Made by a program: the position numbers and the translations under genes. A stretch of DNA of 64,000 nucleotides from Acanthochlamys bracteata. Lineage: Eukaryota; Streptophyta; Magnoliopsida; Pandanales; Velloziaceae. The DNA is taken from contig CM034133.1 in NCBI GenBank assembly GCA_019914995.1, positions 6,138,001-6,202,000 of the forward strand, given 5' to 3'. Below the pieces are notes generated by a model. It saw nothing but the letters and a program-made list of their open reading frames with translations. It was not told where the DNA came from and did not search any database. This document shows positions 46,060 through 57,965 of this stretch, piece after piece. The first letter of the stretch is position 1, and the number at the start of each line of letters is the position of its first letter.

Positions 46060-49000
46060 AGGGAGAAAGCCTAAGTTGCCCTTGGTTCTCCTAGAGTGCC
46101 CGGGTCATGCAAGTAGCCTGGTGCAGTCGGGACAGGCAAAATAGCCCCTGGTTGGGTGGTCTATGGTGTCAATGTTGTCAATCTTTTGGTGATGCTTGCA
46201 TGCTTTTCAGATGATGTGTATTATTCCCCTTCCCTTCAAGAATCAACTCGTCCTCATGTCATGGCAATTCGAAGGATGGTGGTAGTAGCAAGGAGCTAGC
46301 AGGAATAGAACGTCCATCCTTCAGTTTGGAGACATGAAGAATAGGATGAATGCGAGTTTCGATCGGAAGGTCAAACCTATAGGCCACGAGTTAGCCAGCT
46401 TCCAAGACAAGATAGGGCCATTGTAAGGATGTCGCTTAGCATGTTTCCGTGAAGTAAGTGAGCCTTAGCAATAAGGATGCAAAGTCAACTAACACAGTCA
46501 CTTGGATTAAAGTGTGCCTCTCACCACTGACGGTCCACCATTTGTTTCATTCTATTTTGAGCCCTGCGTAGGTGACAATGCAAATCGTGAAGAATTACAT
46601 TCTTGTTGCTGATTGAGAATCGACACTATTTGACTGAAAATGGTCCAAGGAAAATGAAACCAACGGAGGAGGGGGTTTCTGTAAACAGCTTCGAACTAGA
46701 GGTGTTAGTAGAGGAGTGAATGCTAGTATTATATGAATATTCCGCCCAATGTGACCATTGCATCCACTTACGTGATTGCCGATGAAGAATTGAAGTAAAT
46801 CTAAAGATCTCTATTGACTACTTCGAATTGGCAGTCCAATTGCAGATGATAGGCGTAGCCCATATAGAATGAGGTACCCTGAGACGATGTAGCTTTGCCA
46901 AAAAGAGCTGAGAAGACTGGGTAGCGATTTTGAGACGATGGAAAAGGGGCAACCATGTAGGTGTACAACATCCTTTGCAAAGAGAGTGGCAACAAAAGTA
47001 ATTGAGTATGGGCATTTTCAACAGAATAAAATGAGCATACTAGTTAGCCTTGTCAACAATGACGAAGATCACATCCTTACCATCGGATAACAGAAGAACT
47101 CGATAAAGTCAAAGAAGATGTCCTCTCTTGCACCGTAAATTGGTATAGGTTGTGATAAAAAAGTGCGGGGCTTGCTGAGAAAAATGTGGACTATCGTAAA
47201 GTGAATAGGAGGGAATTGAGTTATGGCAATGTGAAAACTAAAAGCTCTTCTGTTCTGAATTCAGTCACAAACAGTGAGCAGTTAGTTAGTTGATTATAAG
47301 ACTACTAACGAGTAACTGAATGTAAATAGTAACTTGCACCGAATCTGTTAGCACAATACAGTTTTCAAATAAAGTGCTAGAAAATGCAAATCAGATTAGC
47401 ACCACAGAGATTTACATGGTTCAGAACTGAAGTATCTACGTCCATGTCACGTGACACTAGAAGTAAAATTTCACTATGTTAAATCAACGAACGATCATCA
47501 GACTTGATGTTTCCTAAAACACCTCCTCCTCAACCTGAGTTTCCTCACAAGGACAACTAATCTCAGCTCCTAGACCTCGTAAAGCCCCTCTGGCAGCAAC
47601 ATGCACACCTTCGCAAAGGCCTAACACATTTCGCTAACCCTACACCTATGCTAGCCAACCCCATAACACAAGTGGTCCCCTCACAGCAATGTCTAATCTC
47701 ACAAAGGAAGGCATAAGGGATTTTGCACAAATGAAAACAAAGAGAACTAGGACTCAATATAGACTCTCGGTTTGAAGATGTTCTCCCTGTGAGCAGTAAT
47801 GGTGATCTCGGTTGTGCTCAATATGTTAGATGTTTTCCTTTTCTCAATGCTGCAACTTTATGTGAGGTATTGCCCTTGATCTCAGGCTCGGATCTGCACC
47901 AATGGGTCAAGCTTCCACCGGCTAGTAGAAATGCATGGCTATCATGAGAAAAAGGCTATCTTGACATGTTCTAGCAGTAGTATTTCCCTATTTGAATTTC
48001 CTCTGATCTATTTCCTTTGCTGGAATTGCCCTACTGATGTCGTCTCTAAATGCCTCTTCAGAATTTGAAGTGAACCAGATCTGAATTGAGGTTGCAAATT
48101 CATCAAATAGCTCAAGATGTATTATAGGATTTTTGTTGCCATGTCATCCAAATTTTGTGTCAGTATTTTTCTAAGGATAGTATGCTCTCTTTCATAGAAT
48201 ATTCTTCACCATGTCCTCTATAATCTTATTATAGAGGTCAGATCAAAATTCAAACGGATGACCAACATATGAGGGTTTGAACTTGATTGGTTAGGAGTTG
48301 TGTGCATCTTTCCTTCTTTATAGATTTGCTAAATATTCTCCAATATCTTCTACATAAAATCTTGAAATAAATATTTTCAATATATTATTGTTTGATCTAG
48401 CATCTTTTGAGGGAACTTGTAATTGGTTAGCACGATCACATAACTAAAATTGGCTCGGGAATAAGTGTATGCCGTTGTATTGTCCATTGGTTGACTTAGT
48501 CGGGCCAGCTACTTTGCTGATTTTTTTAGTCTTTGTTAGTAGATATATTTGGATCAAATTTGGACTGTAGATAGCCTTTGATGTTAGCTTTTAGAGAAAA
48601 AATCGGATATTCAAAATTTGACTTGAGCTGAGATATCGAGTTTGCAAATCGCTATGGTGATTGGTTCACTTGGGTGCAATTAGAAATGATAAGGACAAAC
48701 AGCAAAAGTCTTTGACTTTTGTAGAATTTCTTTCTCCATGAGATGCTCTAAAATTTTGGTTGTAACAACTCCAATATGTCGTCTATATGCATAGCAAAAG
48801 TTAGGTCCAAATTTTACGTAAGTAGAAAGATATGGCATTTGCAATATACTATCCAGATGCGCTGTTTAGCTGATTCAGGAGAGTTTTTTGTGCGGGCAGC
48901 CATCTTCACAGATTTGTGTTGTTTTAGCCCTTGTCATACCATCTTTCAACTGTAAAAAAAATTTTTATTTGGTGAGTTGAGTTGAAAGATGCGTGTGTGC

Positions 49001-50030
49001 AAAGTGGGCTTCCCGATAAGGCTTTAACACTTGGTGAATTCTGGCTTGTTCTTTTTAGCTACATGCATCATTTGAATCCAACATAAACATGTCTAAATCT
49101 TAATAATGGTTCACAAATACGTGCTATCATCAAAATATTTTGAATTTCTAATAGGTTGCAATAGCCAGGCAGGACGAAGAGACTCCAATCTTGCACAAGC
49201 ATAAGTGTCACAAGCGACAAAATAATGCTGCGTATCGGCTGAAATCCCGGGTCAATAAAACTGAGAGGAGAGGCGTTTAAAGGTCACAAAAAGTACACCA
49301 TCCCCCGGGCAAAGTTATGTGCCTCAACAAAAGTTGGTTCCACAGCGGTAGATCATAAGGCACCCATCTGCATTTTTGTCGGTATAAGGCTGCTATTTTC
49401 GGAGATGTACTGTTGGGTGCCTTCTCTGGCTACACAAATGAGCTGTTGGTAGGCAGCAACATTCAGCTGTGTGTGCCTCAAGTCGTCCCAGAAAGAATGC
49501 CTCAAAGTGGTTTCGGGCAGCGAGTGATGCATCTGAGCATGTTGATAACTCATCGACAATGTTGTGCTTACTCATGTGATATTCAATCGGTAGTCATATC
49601 CCAAACGTTTAACAAGCCACTTGACAATTGATCCAGAGAAGAAAACCACTGTTCAAAGAGGAACTTATGGTTTAGCTGGTCCATCGGTTGCCAAGCATAT
49701 AGGGATGCCAATGTTGAACGGTTAAGGACTAGGGCCGTCAAATTGTTTACACTAGTGGACTTCACAGCAGCAGCTAGGACCAAGAGTTTTGCTGAATAAG
49801 CAATTGGTCTACCGAACTATGATAGGACAGCACTTATGCCCTTTCTAGAAGCATCAGTTTCCACTGTAAAAGGGATAGAGAAGTTAGGTGCAGCCAAAAC
49901 GGGTATTGTTGTCATTACAATTTTGAGCAGATTGAAGGTGTAGTTAGCTTCCTGAGTCCATGGAAAAGAATCTTTCTAGAGTGAGTAGTTAGAATGCTGG
50001 TAATAGAGCCATAACCCTTCTGATAAGCTT
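46060..50030 (-). pseudogene. Ty3/gypsy pol remnant (minus strand), split by a solo LTR
   Basis: Read on the minus strand from 50030 downward: RT thumb with an SYYRRFV-like trace, FPWTQEA and an FTVETDAS word (about 50030-49840), RNase H with LLGRDF-like and KWLVKRLGYDYR words (about 49750-49560), and a DALSR-like to zinc-binding part (to about 49159). After the LTR-A insert comes integrase with ILQPIPI- and FFDFIEF-like words (about 47147-47090), WMQWSHWAEYSYN (about 46775-46730), FEAVYR near 46690, and the tail RLKDGRSI-like near 46310. It belongs with the HSVFHLSQLK gypsy group at 781-3131. Stops and frameshifts are frequent. The segment 46060-46250 is also found at 57610-57965. Confidence 0.82.
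47153..49153 (-). mobile_element. Complete solo LTR-A, 2001 bp
   Basis: Exact 5-bp flanks GGTTG at 47148-47152 and 49154-49158. On the minus strand it begins TATTAGAAATTC (TG changed to TA) and ends TTTTTTATCA. Along its length it matches LTR-A at 58753-60658: the 5' block with TTTTGATGATAG near 49130, the middle around 48300-48800, the GTGCACGG-like region near 47605, and CAATTCCCTCC near 47210. Excision closes the gypsy integrase frame. This copy fixes the true LTR-A length and ends. Confidence 0.92.
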
Positions 50031-50049
50031 CTGCAAAGAGATGGTAAAT

Positions 50050-50444
50050 TTAACTAAAATAGTAAATTAAAAGGAGACAAATCACATCTTTTCTTCCTCC
50101 TTCTCTCGTTGAATGATCTCATTCATATAGTTTGCAAGGAGACGCAGCTCCAATTAGAAAAGCCAAAAAAAAATATCTTCAAATAAAATAAATCTTGAAT
50201 TTTCTTTTGCATGCAGTTTGTTCATTGGTGTATGCTGGCGGTGGTACTCATTAGTTGCTTCAAAACTAATACAGTCAACAAAAAAAATTCTGCACGTTAT
50301 GCTGGCAGTCAGTTTGGAAGAGGTGTGTCCAATGTGTAAAAATATCTTGGGTTGCGTTTGGGAGGAAGACCCGTTTTTGCTCTTGTAAGAATCGGAGCCC
50401 TAGTGGATGGAGCTGTTAAGTTTGTTGTAGGTGAGTGTGTAACA
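50050..50444 (-). mobile_element. Probable 3' LTR of the upstream minus-strand gypsy element
   Basis: On the minus strand a purine tract (GGAGAGGGGAGGGGA-like, 50459-50446) is followed by CTGTTACACACTCACC, the position and form of polypurine tract plus LTR start. The far end is not visible; no internal TATA box is clear. The arrangement integrase tail - LTR - truncated pol repeats what is seen at 1-3131. Confidence 0.45.
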
Positions 50445-53180
50445 GTCCCCTCCCCTGGAGAGTCGACCTCGTCCTCGAAGGAGAAACGTCAACGTATCCA
50501 GTCAAGATCCTCCCAGGAAGCATCCTCATCTAAAAGGCCCTCCCAAGCGACTAAGGCTTCCTGCCAACCGACCGGTACCCTATTGTCACACGCCTATATG
50601 CTAGAATGCGACGCGGATTTAGATGTAAGCAGCCATCCTCAGCTAGTTGGGGAAGTTGAGGTGTGATTACTGGCGGAACAGAGCGGCCGTCCTTCAGCTG
50701 AGATACGTGCACGACGGGGTGAATCTTGGAGTCGAGCGGAAGGTCCAAGCGATATGCAACTAGGCCAACACGCTCGATAATGCGAAATGGTCCGTAAACT
50801 TATGGCGGAGCTTGTGATTTCGCCGCTCAGCAATAGACACTTGTCGGTAAGGTTGTAACTTTAAAAAGACAGAGTCTCCATGTTGGAAGGATTTATCTCT
50901 TCGATGACGATCTGCAGCGTTCTTCATGCGTTGTTGTGCCTTTTGCAAATGTAGTTTGAGGTCGGGAAGGATGACATCCCTCTCGCGAACCTGATGGCCG
51001 ATGCTGTCGAGTTTCATAGAGCCGCTGGCCAAGGAAACCAGTGACAGAGGAGGACGACCGTAAACAGCTTCGAATGGTGTCATTTTTGTGGCCGAGTGCG
51101 TGCTTGTATTATAGGAATACTCCGCCCAATGAAGCTAACGCATCCATTGACGAGGGTGCTCCCCTGCAAAACATTGTAAGTAGGATTCCAAGGTTCTGTT
51201 TAATACCTCTGTTTGGCCGTCGGACTGCGGATGGTATGAGGAGCTAATGTGGAGTGTAGTGCCATGTAGCCTATGAAGTTCCCTCCAAAATGAACTTATA
51301 AAGATTGTGATTGGTTTCATTGTAGGTCATTTGTGTTAGAAAGATGGCCTTATGCTGTCTTCCTTTTTGGAATGAATTTGGTGATATTCTGACTTCAAAT
51401 CAAGATTGGAGAAAAAACAACAGGCACTGTGGAGTTCATCCAAGAGTTCATCGATCATCGAAATAGCAAATTTATTCTTGATTGTGATTTCAGTCATGGA
51501 AAGCAGTCGGTACAAAATCTTCATGAACCATCATTCTTTTTCATCAACAATAACGTTGAGGAGAATGCCAAAAATTTGGGGCGAATAATGTCTTGGGACA
51601 ACATCTCTTTAATAGTAAGCTTAATATTGGCCTTTTGGATGTTAAAGTATTGTTATGGTCTATTATGCGCAAGGGGCACTCTGGGTAGAAGAGGTATACC
51701 ATAGTCATGAGACTTTTTTGGAGGAAGACCACAAAATTATTTGAAGACGGATGCATGAGACTGGAGCAATTTGTGCAAGTCCAGTGGCAGAGAACCCTGG
51801 TGTGTCAGCTTCTAGAAGGGAAACCGCCAAGAGGGGAAGAGAGCAACGCATCTTACCTAAGCCAAGGCTTGCGAAGTGAGACACAACCTCTTAGCGATAC
51901 CATGCAAAATAAAGTCGTGATTTGAAGAGAGAAACTCATGTTCGAGCGATCCCAGCTATAAACAATGTTGCCGAGGTGGCAAAGCCGTTGAATACCTCTC
52001 AATGGAAAGGGGAAGTCTTCCGCCACTATGTCATTTTCTTGTATCGTTAAGGGAACGGTTTGTGATTGGTTTCAATGGAGTGTGAGTGACAATCGGCGAG
52101 CTCCACTACTAGTAGGGCCTTATGAAAGTTGGTTTCAAGTACAAGTGTTTGGGCAAGCAGTCTACAATAAAATTATGTGTACTCATTGAATCAATTGAAA
52201 TATATACTTTTTTTTTTTTTGTCATACCAACCACTCATATAGTTTTGCGGTCCAACGATTCTGTGCATTGCGCTAAATGATAGTGTGACATCTTCCCCTA
52301 TGCGGGATTGGAGTACCTCATGATCTACCAAATCGTCACTGACAATGATATATAATCTATTAGAGTAGCGATGTCGGCATTTGAAAGTGCTTTTGAAATA
52401 GAATTTTTTTAATAAAAAATATTTTTATTTTTTTTTGAAAAATGAGCTCTACTTTTTTACCTAAAAAAATAAGAAAAATATGCAATAAAAATATTTGACT
52501 ACGTAAAATTTTTTTATACTTTTTAAATTTTAAATAAATTTTTTAAATATTTATAAAATATGTATTAAAAAATATGAGTAAAAAATTAAAAAGTTGTTTT
52601 CGTGGTAAACGAAGACAAGCGCATCTGCATCATCAGTACAAGCACAGTCCTTCTGCCTTGCAATAGAGATAGGGACAGGGCATGAGCGTGAGTCCACTGG
52701 ACTAGAGAAAACGAAAAGTGAAGGCTCAGATGAGGTTCTGGGCAATGGGCTCTATTGTTTTCGGAATAGGGAGGAAAAGCCAACGGCAATTCTAGCCGAT
52801 AGACACGTAGAACTGTCAAATGGCTGTTTTCGTTCACCATGCGAGCATAGGCTTGCTGCAATTTAGTTGGTTGTGTCATGGTGACTTCTAGAAAATGCGA
52901 TGAGATAGATAACCATCGGCAGAAGTTGTCATGTGTTAATTTTCAGAGGTGTAATAAGGTAGCCTTGTGCGTAGATCATATCAAAAGCTTTATGGTATTC
53001 GGCGGTTGAACCAGTGCGAGTTACTTGAGTAACTTGGGTTGCCGTAGGTCATAGGGCCAAACCGTAAAATAAGTGCACAGTTAGCGCTTCCTATGAAAAA
53101 TTAGTATTGTCTCGCTCGTAATTCCGTTAGCATTGGTTGGCTTCGTCAAAACGTGATCCCCTGCCAAGCAATTGATAACA
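50445..53180 (-). pseudogene. Ty3/gypsy gag-pol remnant with internal deletion (minus strand)
   Basis: Minus-strand order from 53180: a PBS-like TTGTTATCAATTGC (about 53177-53164), gag traces to about 52600, including MTQPTKLQQAYARMVNEN (52879-52826), protease/RT-linker traces (52150-51700), RT start NKFAISMIDELLDELHSA with NLDLKSEYHQI (about 51480-51370), then directly integrase SSYHPQSDGQTEVLNRTLES (about 51235-51170). An open block 51083-50760 with MTPFEAVYGRPPLSLVSLAS and an LHLQKAQQRMKNAADRHRR helix follows. The end is IHPVVHVSQLKDGRSVP (about 50720-50675). The RT palm, RNase H and integrase zinc domain are deleted at about 51330. A MITE at 52375-52615 is nested in the gag part. Confidence 0.85.
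52375..52615. mobile_element. MITE nested in gypsy gag
   Basis: Starts GGCATTTGAAAGTGCTTTTG and has the interior word TTGAAAAATGAGCTCTAC, shared with the MITE at 29931-30170. The right end near AAAGTTGTTTTCGTGGTAAACG is a weak inverted match. A run of ten or more T lies just upstream at about 52207-52220. Confidence 0.65.
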
Positions 53181-53444
53181 ATACAATTACTAATCTTTTT
53201 ATTATATTCTAAATATTAATCTTATGCATATAAGATAAATTATGTCATTTGTGTAAATAATAGGTGAAGTTTGAAAAAACTTAAGAACTAACCAAAAGAA
53301 GAACAATAAGAAACAGAAAGTGATGAAAGGAGACTTATGGGCCGGACCTTTATCCCATTACAATGCACCAAATCTAGTGGATCATGTTAACTAAAAAAAA
53401 GAAGATGAAATTAGGTAAGCATGTTCCTTTAGGGAGACTTCGGG
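53181..53444. other. Possible 5' LTR piece of the minus-strand gypsy; otherwise unassigned
   Basis: Upstream (on the minus strand) of the PBS-like site at about 53164-53177, so an LTR is expected here. No TG...CA borders or similarity to 50050-50444 can be read by eye. No ORF. Confidence 0.3.
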
Positions 53445-53655
53445 TGTGTTCTTTTGATTTTAGAAATGAGTTTTTTAAAAATAAGTTTTTAAAAGTGAGT
53501 TATTAGAAATAACATTATTAAAAGTAATATATTTTTTTTTTATTGAAAATATATTGAAAGTAATTTTTTATATTTTGTTTTAATAAAAAATGAATTAAAA
53601 GTGATTTATTAATAAAAAAGAAGTGATTTTTGGATGTAAAAAAACACGAGCTTCA
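53445..53655. mobile_element. MITE-like element (GGGTGTGTTCTTTT ends)
   Basis: The left end CGGGTGTGTTCTTTTGATTTT and the complement of the right end (TTTTTTACATCCAAAAATCAC, with CGTGTTT) are imperfect inverted repeats. The interior is A/T-rich with repeated AAAAGTGA words. The terminal GGGTGTGTTC is close to that of the Tourist MITE at 41383-41598. Confidence 0.55.
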
Positions 53656-54369
53656 GGAAAACCTTGTTTCTTCATCTTAGCGGCACAAATTCTGAGGATT
53701 GCCTAAATTCTATGCGGAGATTAAACTCTTCCTCAAACCATTTAGCACAAGAGTTTCTTCAGCAAGCAATTTCTTCCCAGCAACTTCGCTCCACATCAAA
53801 ATTCTTCTCGACTCGAGTCCTACTTGCACATCTTTAGCCAGCCCGATTCATTGATTGCGCGGCTGTGGAAAATATTACTTGTAGGGGAATTCTTCCATGT
53901 AAGGAGTTATATTTCAGCAGGATTCTTGGAGACATACGAAAATTTTGGAAGGATTCTTTGGTGCCGTCTTGCTGGTTGGGGGTTGCAATAAAACTCTAAT
54001 GGACTGATAGAGGAATAATAAATAAAAATAAAATTAAATAAAAAATTATTAAAATGAGAATAAAAGTAAAATAATAATTTATTTTTTTATTAAAATATAT
54101 TAATAAAAATAATAAAAAATAAATAATTATTTTTATTGAATAATTAAAAAAATAATAATTTTATAAAAATTTAAAATATCTTCCGTACTTAGTCCTAATA
54201 ATCTATAATGCAGGAGGAAACACCCCCTTATCAGAGGCCTCAGGAACATGAAGAAGAAGACTGATACTCTGTTTAGGGTGATGAAAATCAACATAATCAA
54301 GAACCTTTGAATTAATTTCCCACACGAAGAACCAGGGTTTGATTGATTTCTAGTCTATCATTCTTAGTA
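53656..54369. other. Unassigned; very AT-rich block 54000-54180
   Basis: The first part (53656-53990) is ordinary low-information sequence. About 54005-54180 is almost only A and T, with AATAATAAT and AAATAAAAAT words. I see no gene and no repeat borders. Confidence 0.4.
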
Positions 54370-55340
54370 ATGTCGGAGCAAAAGTTCAACTTGAATCTAC
54401 AGCGAGGACGCTTCTTTCAAATATACGATCATCACCGTTACCTCAACCCGTAAGTTGAACGATTAATTCTTTGTCTCCGTCAAGCAACAACAAACCAATC
54501 CCTACAGCAGCAGCAGGCGCCGTTGAACTAAGTCACAGTCGAGCCCCTACGTTGAATGCCGCAGACTTGTTCAATCCTTCCAAGGCATGCCTTGTCGTCT
54601 TCGATCTTCTGTCACTGATGATGGCGCCGAACATATACTTCGAAGGCTCAATTTTTAATGGGATTTTGCGCCAAATGCAGTAGGCAACCAGGCTAGCTGC
54701 TAGAATTCCCGGCTAGCGCTTTCAGGTTCTCGGAAGATTTGGTGAATGCCTCCAATAGGGGTGTAGAGAGAGGCCCCAGGGTAGAGGGGGCAGCGGAGGG
54801 AGAGGAAGATGCGGGAAGCAGACTCACTGCTGTCGAGATAGCGAGTGTCGGTATGGGTGAGCTGTGCTGGCTGGCCGTGGGGGACGATTTCGTCAACGGA
54901 GGCCCGGTTAGGACGAAGAACAACATGAAGCAGGTGGTTGTTGGAATCTGTTCGTTGATGAAAGGTGGACCAGATCTCGCTGTAGGAAGGTGTCTAGACG
55001 GCATTGGGGAAGCACCGGAAGCAGCTGCTACTACGGAGTGACTACAGCAAAGGTGATCTTCTCTATCACCTTCTTCTTCCTTGACCTCTTCGACGAAGCT
55101 AATGATGAGGATGATGAGGGTGATTCTTCTGCAGAACTTTCGCCACCACTGATGATCCTTGCCGGTTATTGTTGCGACGACAGAGGTGGTGGTAGGTCTT
55201 CTTTTGAGTTCAAATAGAACAATTAATCATGTAAATCCCAAGAAATGCGAATGTGCTTCCGTTGCCGGAGTCACCAACTTCGCTGCCTCGAAATCTCCAC
55301 CGGAAGGGATGATGAAGGCAGCATCGTAAGAATTTTACTA
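54370..55340. other. GC-richer ORF cluster of unknown nature
   Basis: Base composition rises clearly against the flanks. Plus-strand ORFs: 54471-54683 (70 aa, with the stretch FNPSKACLVVFDLLSLMMAP), 54739-55041 (100 aa, Gly/Glu/Val-rich) and 54990-55217. On the minus strand 55004-54693 (103 aa) is Ser/Pro/Thr-rich. I recognise none. The plus-strand ORFs could be exons or broken pieces of one host gene, since one frame ends with a short non-coding gap before the next starts. No splice sites convincing enough to call. Confidence 0.35.
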
Positions 55341-56469
55341 TCAGCAACAGCAAATTACTCTTCTCTCCTTACACCCCACAGGAGTGTAAGAAATTACTTT
55401 TCAATACAGATTAATGAAAAAAATTTTACTCCATTTAATTTTATTAATTTATTATCAAAAAAGAACAATATAGAATAATAGATTCACTTACTCTCGTTTG
55501 CTTTTCAGTACACCCAATCTAAACATACCGTTATTCTGTTCGGATTGAGAGCGGAGTATAAGGAGAAGAGCCAAATCAAAGGACGGGGAGAGTCGATTGG
55601 AAATGAAGAAGCATCGCTGCAAGAACAAAGATTCGAACAGTACAGAGCACTATCAGGGAGCTATCGCATCCAGATTTGTCTTCTTAAATTAATGTTTATG
55701 TCATTAATTTATCTGTTCATAATATTAATATGAATAGTTAAACTCATCTTCACTAAAATTTTGAGATAAAATCGTAGTAGACTTTACTTGAATTATGAAT
55801 ATTTGTTGTTGAATAGTTATTGAGTAGTTCATGAGTTATTAAGCTTTGTTTCAATTGCAATTTTAATATTTATTTTGAATGTCTCATTAATCTTAAATTT
55901 GATGTTTGAAGTATTTATCTAATTGTATTTGTCACGACCAATCCAAATATAATTAAAATAGCTAGAATCAATATTTGTAACTAGTGTTTTCTAAGCCTAT
56001 CACATTATATGATTTCTGATTTCAAATTTTCTAATGCATTTTTTATTAAAATATACACTACATCAAAGTTAGAATCACTTTAAAAAATAGGTGATTGTAA
56101 ACTGGTCCAAAATTAAAATCATAAATTTGAAATATGACCTAAAAATTGGAGCCTAATATTTGGTATGAAATATTCACATCGCCAATAGTAAAACTTGCAC
56201 TTATTTAGGATTAAAGCTAAGGACACTAGTGGTGAATTTTAGAATTTCAATTATATTTTCATCTCTATAATCTGAAAAATCTACTTTCTATGTCTTTGAT
56301 TTTGATTTTGATTTGCATATGTATTTGAACAACTTTATTTTATATATTCTGTGAAATTGGTTTGAATTAGAGTTAGCTTCAGTATGGATCGAACTTGTTA
56401 TTTGCTATACAGTAAAAGACAAACATGACATGCGAGATAAATTCGGAAAAAGTCCATAGAATTTTCTTA
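55341..56469. other. No gene recognised
   Basis: A purine-rich ORF at 55545-55733 (62 aa) ends in a short hydrophobic tail (LKLMFMSLIYLFIILI) but looks like chance. The rest is AT-rich with no motif or repeat border that I can see. Confidence 0.4.
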
Positions 56470-57250
56470 TGTGATTTTAGCCTCGCTAGCATTTGATAGC
56501 ATCAAAATATTTGTTGACCGATTAATCAATTCGTCAATTCCCGAGCCACTAAAAGATGGAAACCTGTGTTTATCTCTTTGTTTTAGATGATGATCTATAT
56601 AGCCACCGTATGATTGCTTTGGGTTATTCGGTGGGGCATGTTGCGGAGAAGGAAAGTATTGGTAGTGCAAGGGAGATTATGCAAGGGGGCTTGCATGTTT
56701 TGTGTTTAGGGATGGCACCAAAGGTAGGCAAGTTGGTACAGATTTGTATTTTAGGAGCAGTATGGATCGATAGAGTGGACGGTGGATCTCGTTGTGTTGT
56801 GATTGTATGTGTGGAAGAAGTAGTGAGATGTAGAGCTTAGTTGGGTTGCTGGAGGGTTGATTGTGTGAATTTGATGGATGGCTAGGAGGAGCATCAAGTT
56901 GCCTACGATGCGCCCAAGGAGATACAGGTAGAGGTGGTGTAATTGAGTGCGAATGATTATTGAAACATGGTTTTGGATGGTACGAATATTTTATATCTCT
57001 TTTCATTAGTCACGAATCTTTATCGTCATGTGTAGTAATAGGGTCATCTCGTGGTTAAGCTTATCATTAAGGCTTAGTTCATTGTTAGGGATTATCGAGG
57101 CGGGTTGTATTTGCAAGAAGTTGCGTTGGTGGTGGATTTGGACATTGAGGAAGTCTGAGAAGTTGGTGAAGCGTAAAGTGCTCTCAATCTAGGTCATCAC
57201 CTAACAGCTGATACATTTAGATATCGTAAAGGCTAGGAACTTAACATGTA
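56470..57250 (-). other. His/Pro/Ser-rich minus-strand ORFs, unknown
   Basis: Minus-strand ORFs 57006-56677 (109 aa; many Pro, His, Ser; PPSHPSNSHNQPSSNP run) and 56670-56467 (67 aa; HYQYFPSPQHAPPNN, then FPSFSGSGIDELINRS) follow each other in nearby frames and share composition, so they may be one broken gene. The plus-strand ORF 56556-56840 overlaps as a shadow. Upstream on the minus strand to 57250 the frame carries stops. A low-complexity host protein piece or a transposon gag are both possible. Confidence 0.35.
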
Positions 57251-57255
57251 GCTAA

Positions 57256-57506
57256 GGCATTGTTTGGCAGTGCATTTTTAGAGCTTTTAATTTGAATTTT
57301 TTGTTTCGTATTTTCAATAAATGTTTTAAATACTTACAAAATTTATTTAAAATTTTAAAAATATAAAAAAATTACATGTCGTAAGATTTTATTTTTATTT
57401 ATTTTTATTTTTAAGGTAAAAAAATAAAGCTTATTTTTTAAAATATTCTCAAAATATACTTTATTTCAGAAAATTTCTTTTTGATAAGCACTCACAAACG
57501 TTCTCT
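57256..57506. mobile_element. MITE, about 250 bp
   Basis: The left end GGCATTGTTTGGCAGTGCATTTTT and the right end GATAAGCACTCACAAACGTTCTC are inverted repeats. The interior is A/T-rich and, reversed, resembles the copies at 29931 and 52375 (AGCTTATTTTTTAAAA word). Flanking duplication is not clear. Confidence 0.68.
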
Positions 57507-57609
57507 TAATCTAAGAAGAATACTAAATATAAATTCATTCATGTAGATTAAGAAGTGCATGTTGATACTAGTGATTCCTTATTTAAGATGGAAATATAAC
57601 TCAACACCA

Positions 57610-57965
57610 TAAGAATAACTAGAATTCAAAGTGGAATTCCTAAGTTGCCCTTAGTTCTCCTAAACTATTGGTATATACAAGCAACTGAGTATGTTGTGCC
57701 ATCACGATGCACACTCCGAGCAGGCAAAATAACCTTGGATGATCTATAAACACCCTGTGTTATTAATCTTCTAGTGATGCTTGCGTGCTTCCCGAATGAT
57801 GTGTACCAACTATTACAAGACAAGAATAAGTAAACACTAGTGCGAGCTGACTTGAGATTAAAAAAAGTGTAAATGGCATTAGTTGTAACAATTGGTGAAA
57901 GCAAGGTTAAAAATATCATGTGATAAGTAACATCAGGAATGTGTTGTGGCACAATCTTAGCCATA
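57610..57965 (-). pseudogene. Gypsy 3'-end fragment
   Basis: Matches 46060-46230: AAGTTGCCCTTAGTTCTCCTA, GGCAAAATA, TGATGCTTGCGTGCTT and GATGTGTA occur in the same order. On the minus strand a 99-aa ORF (57964-57665) includes GKHASITRRLITQGVYR. In the larger copy this segment follows the integrase tail, so it is the end of gypsy pol or the 3' untranslated part. Isolated fragment. Confidence 0.5.
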
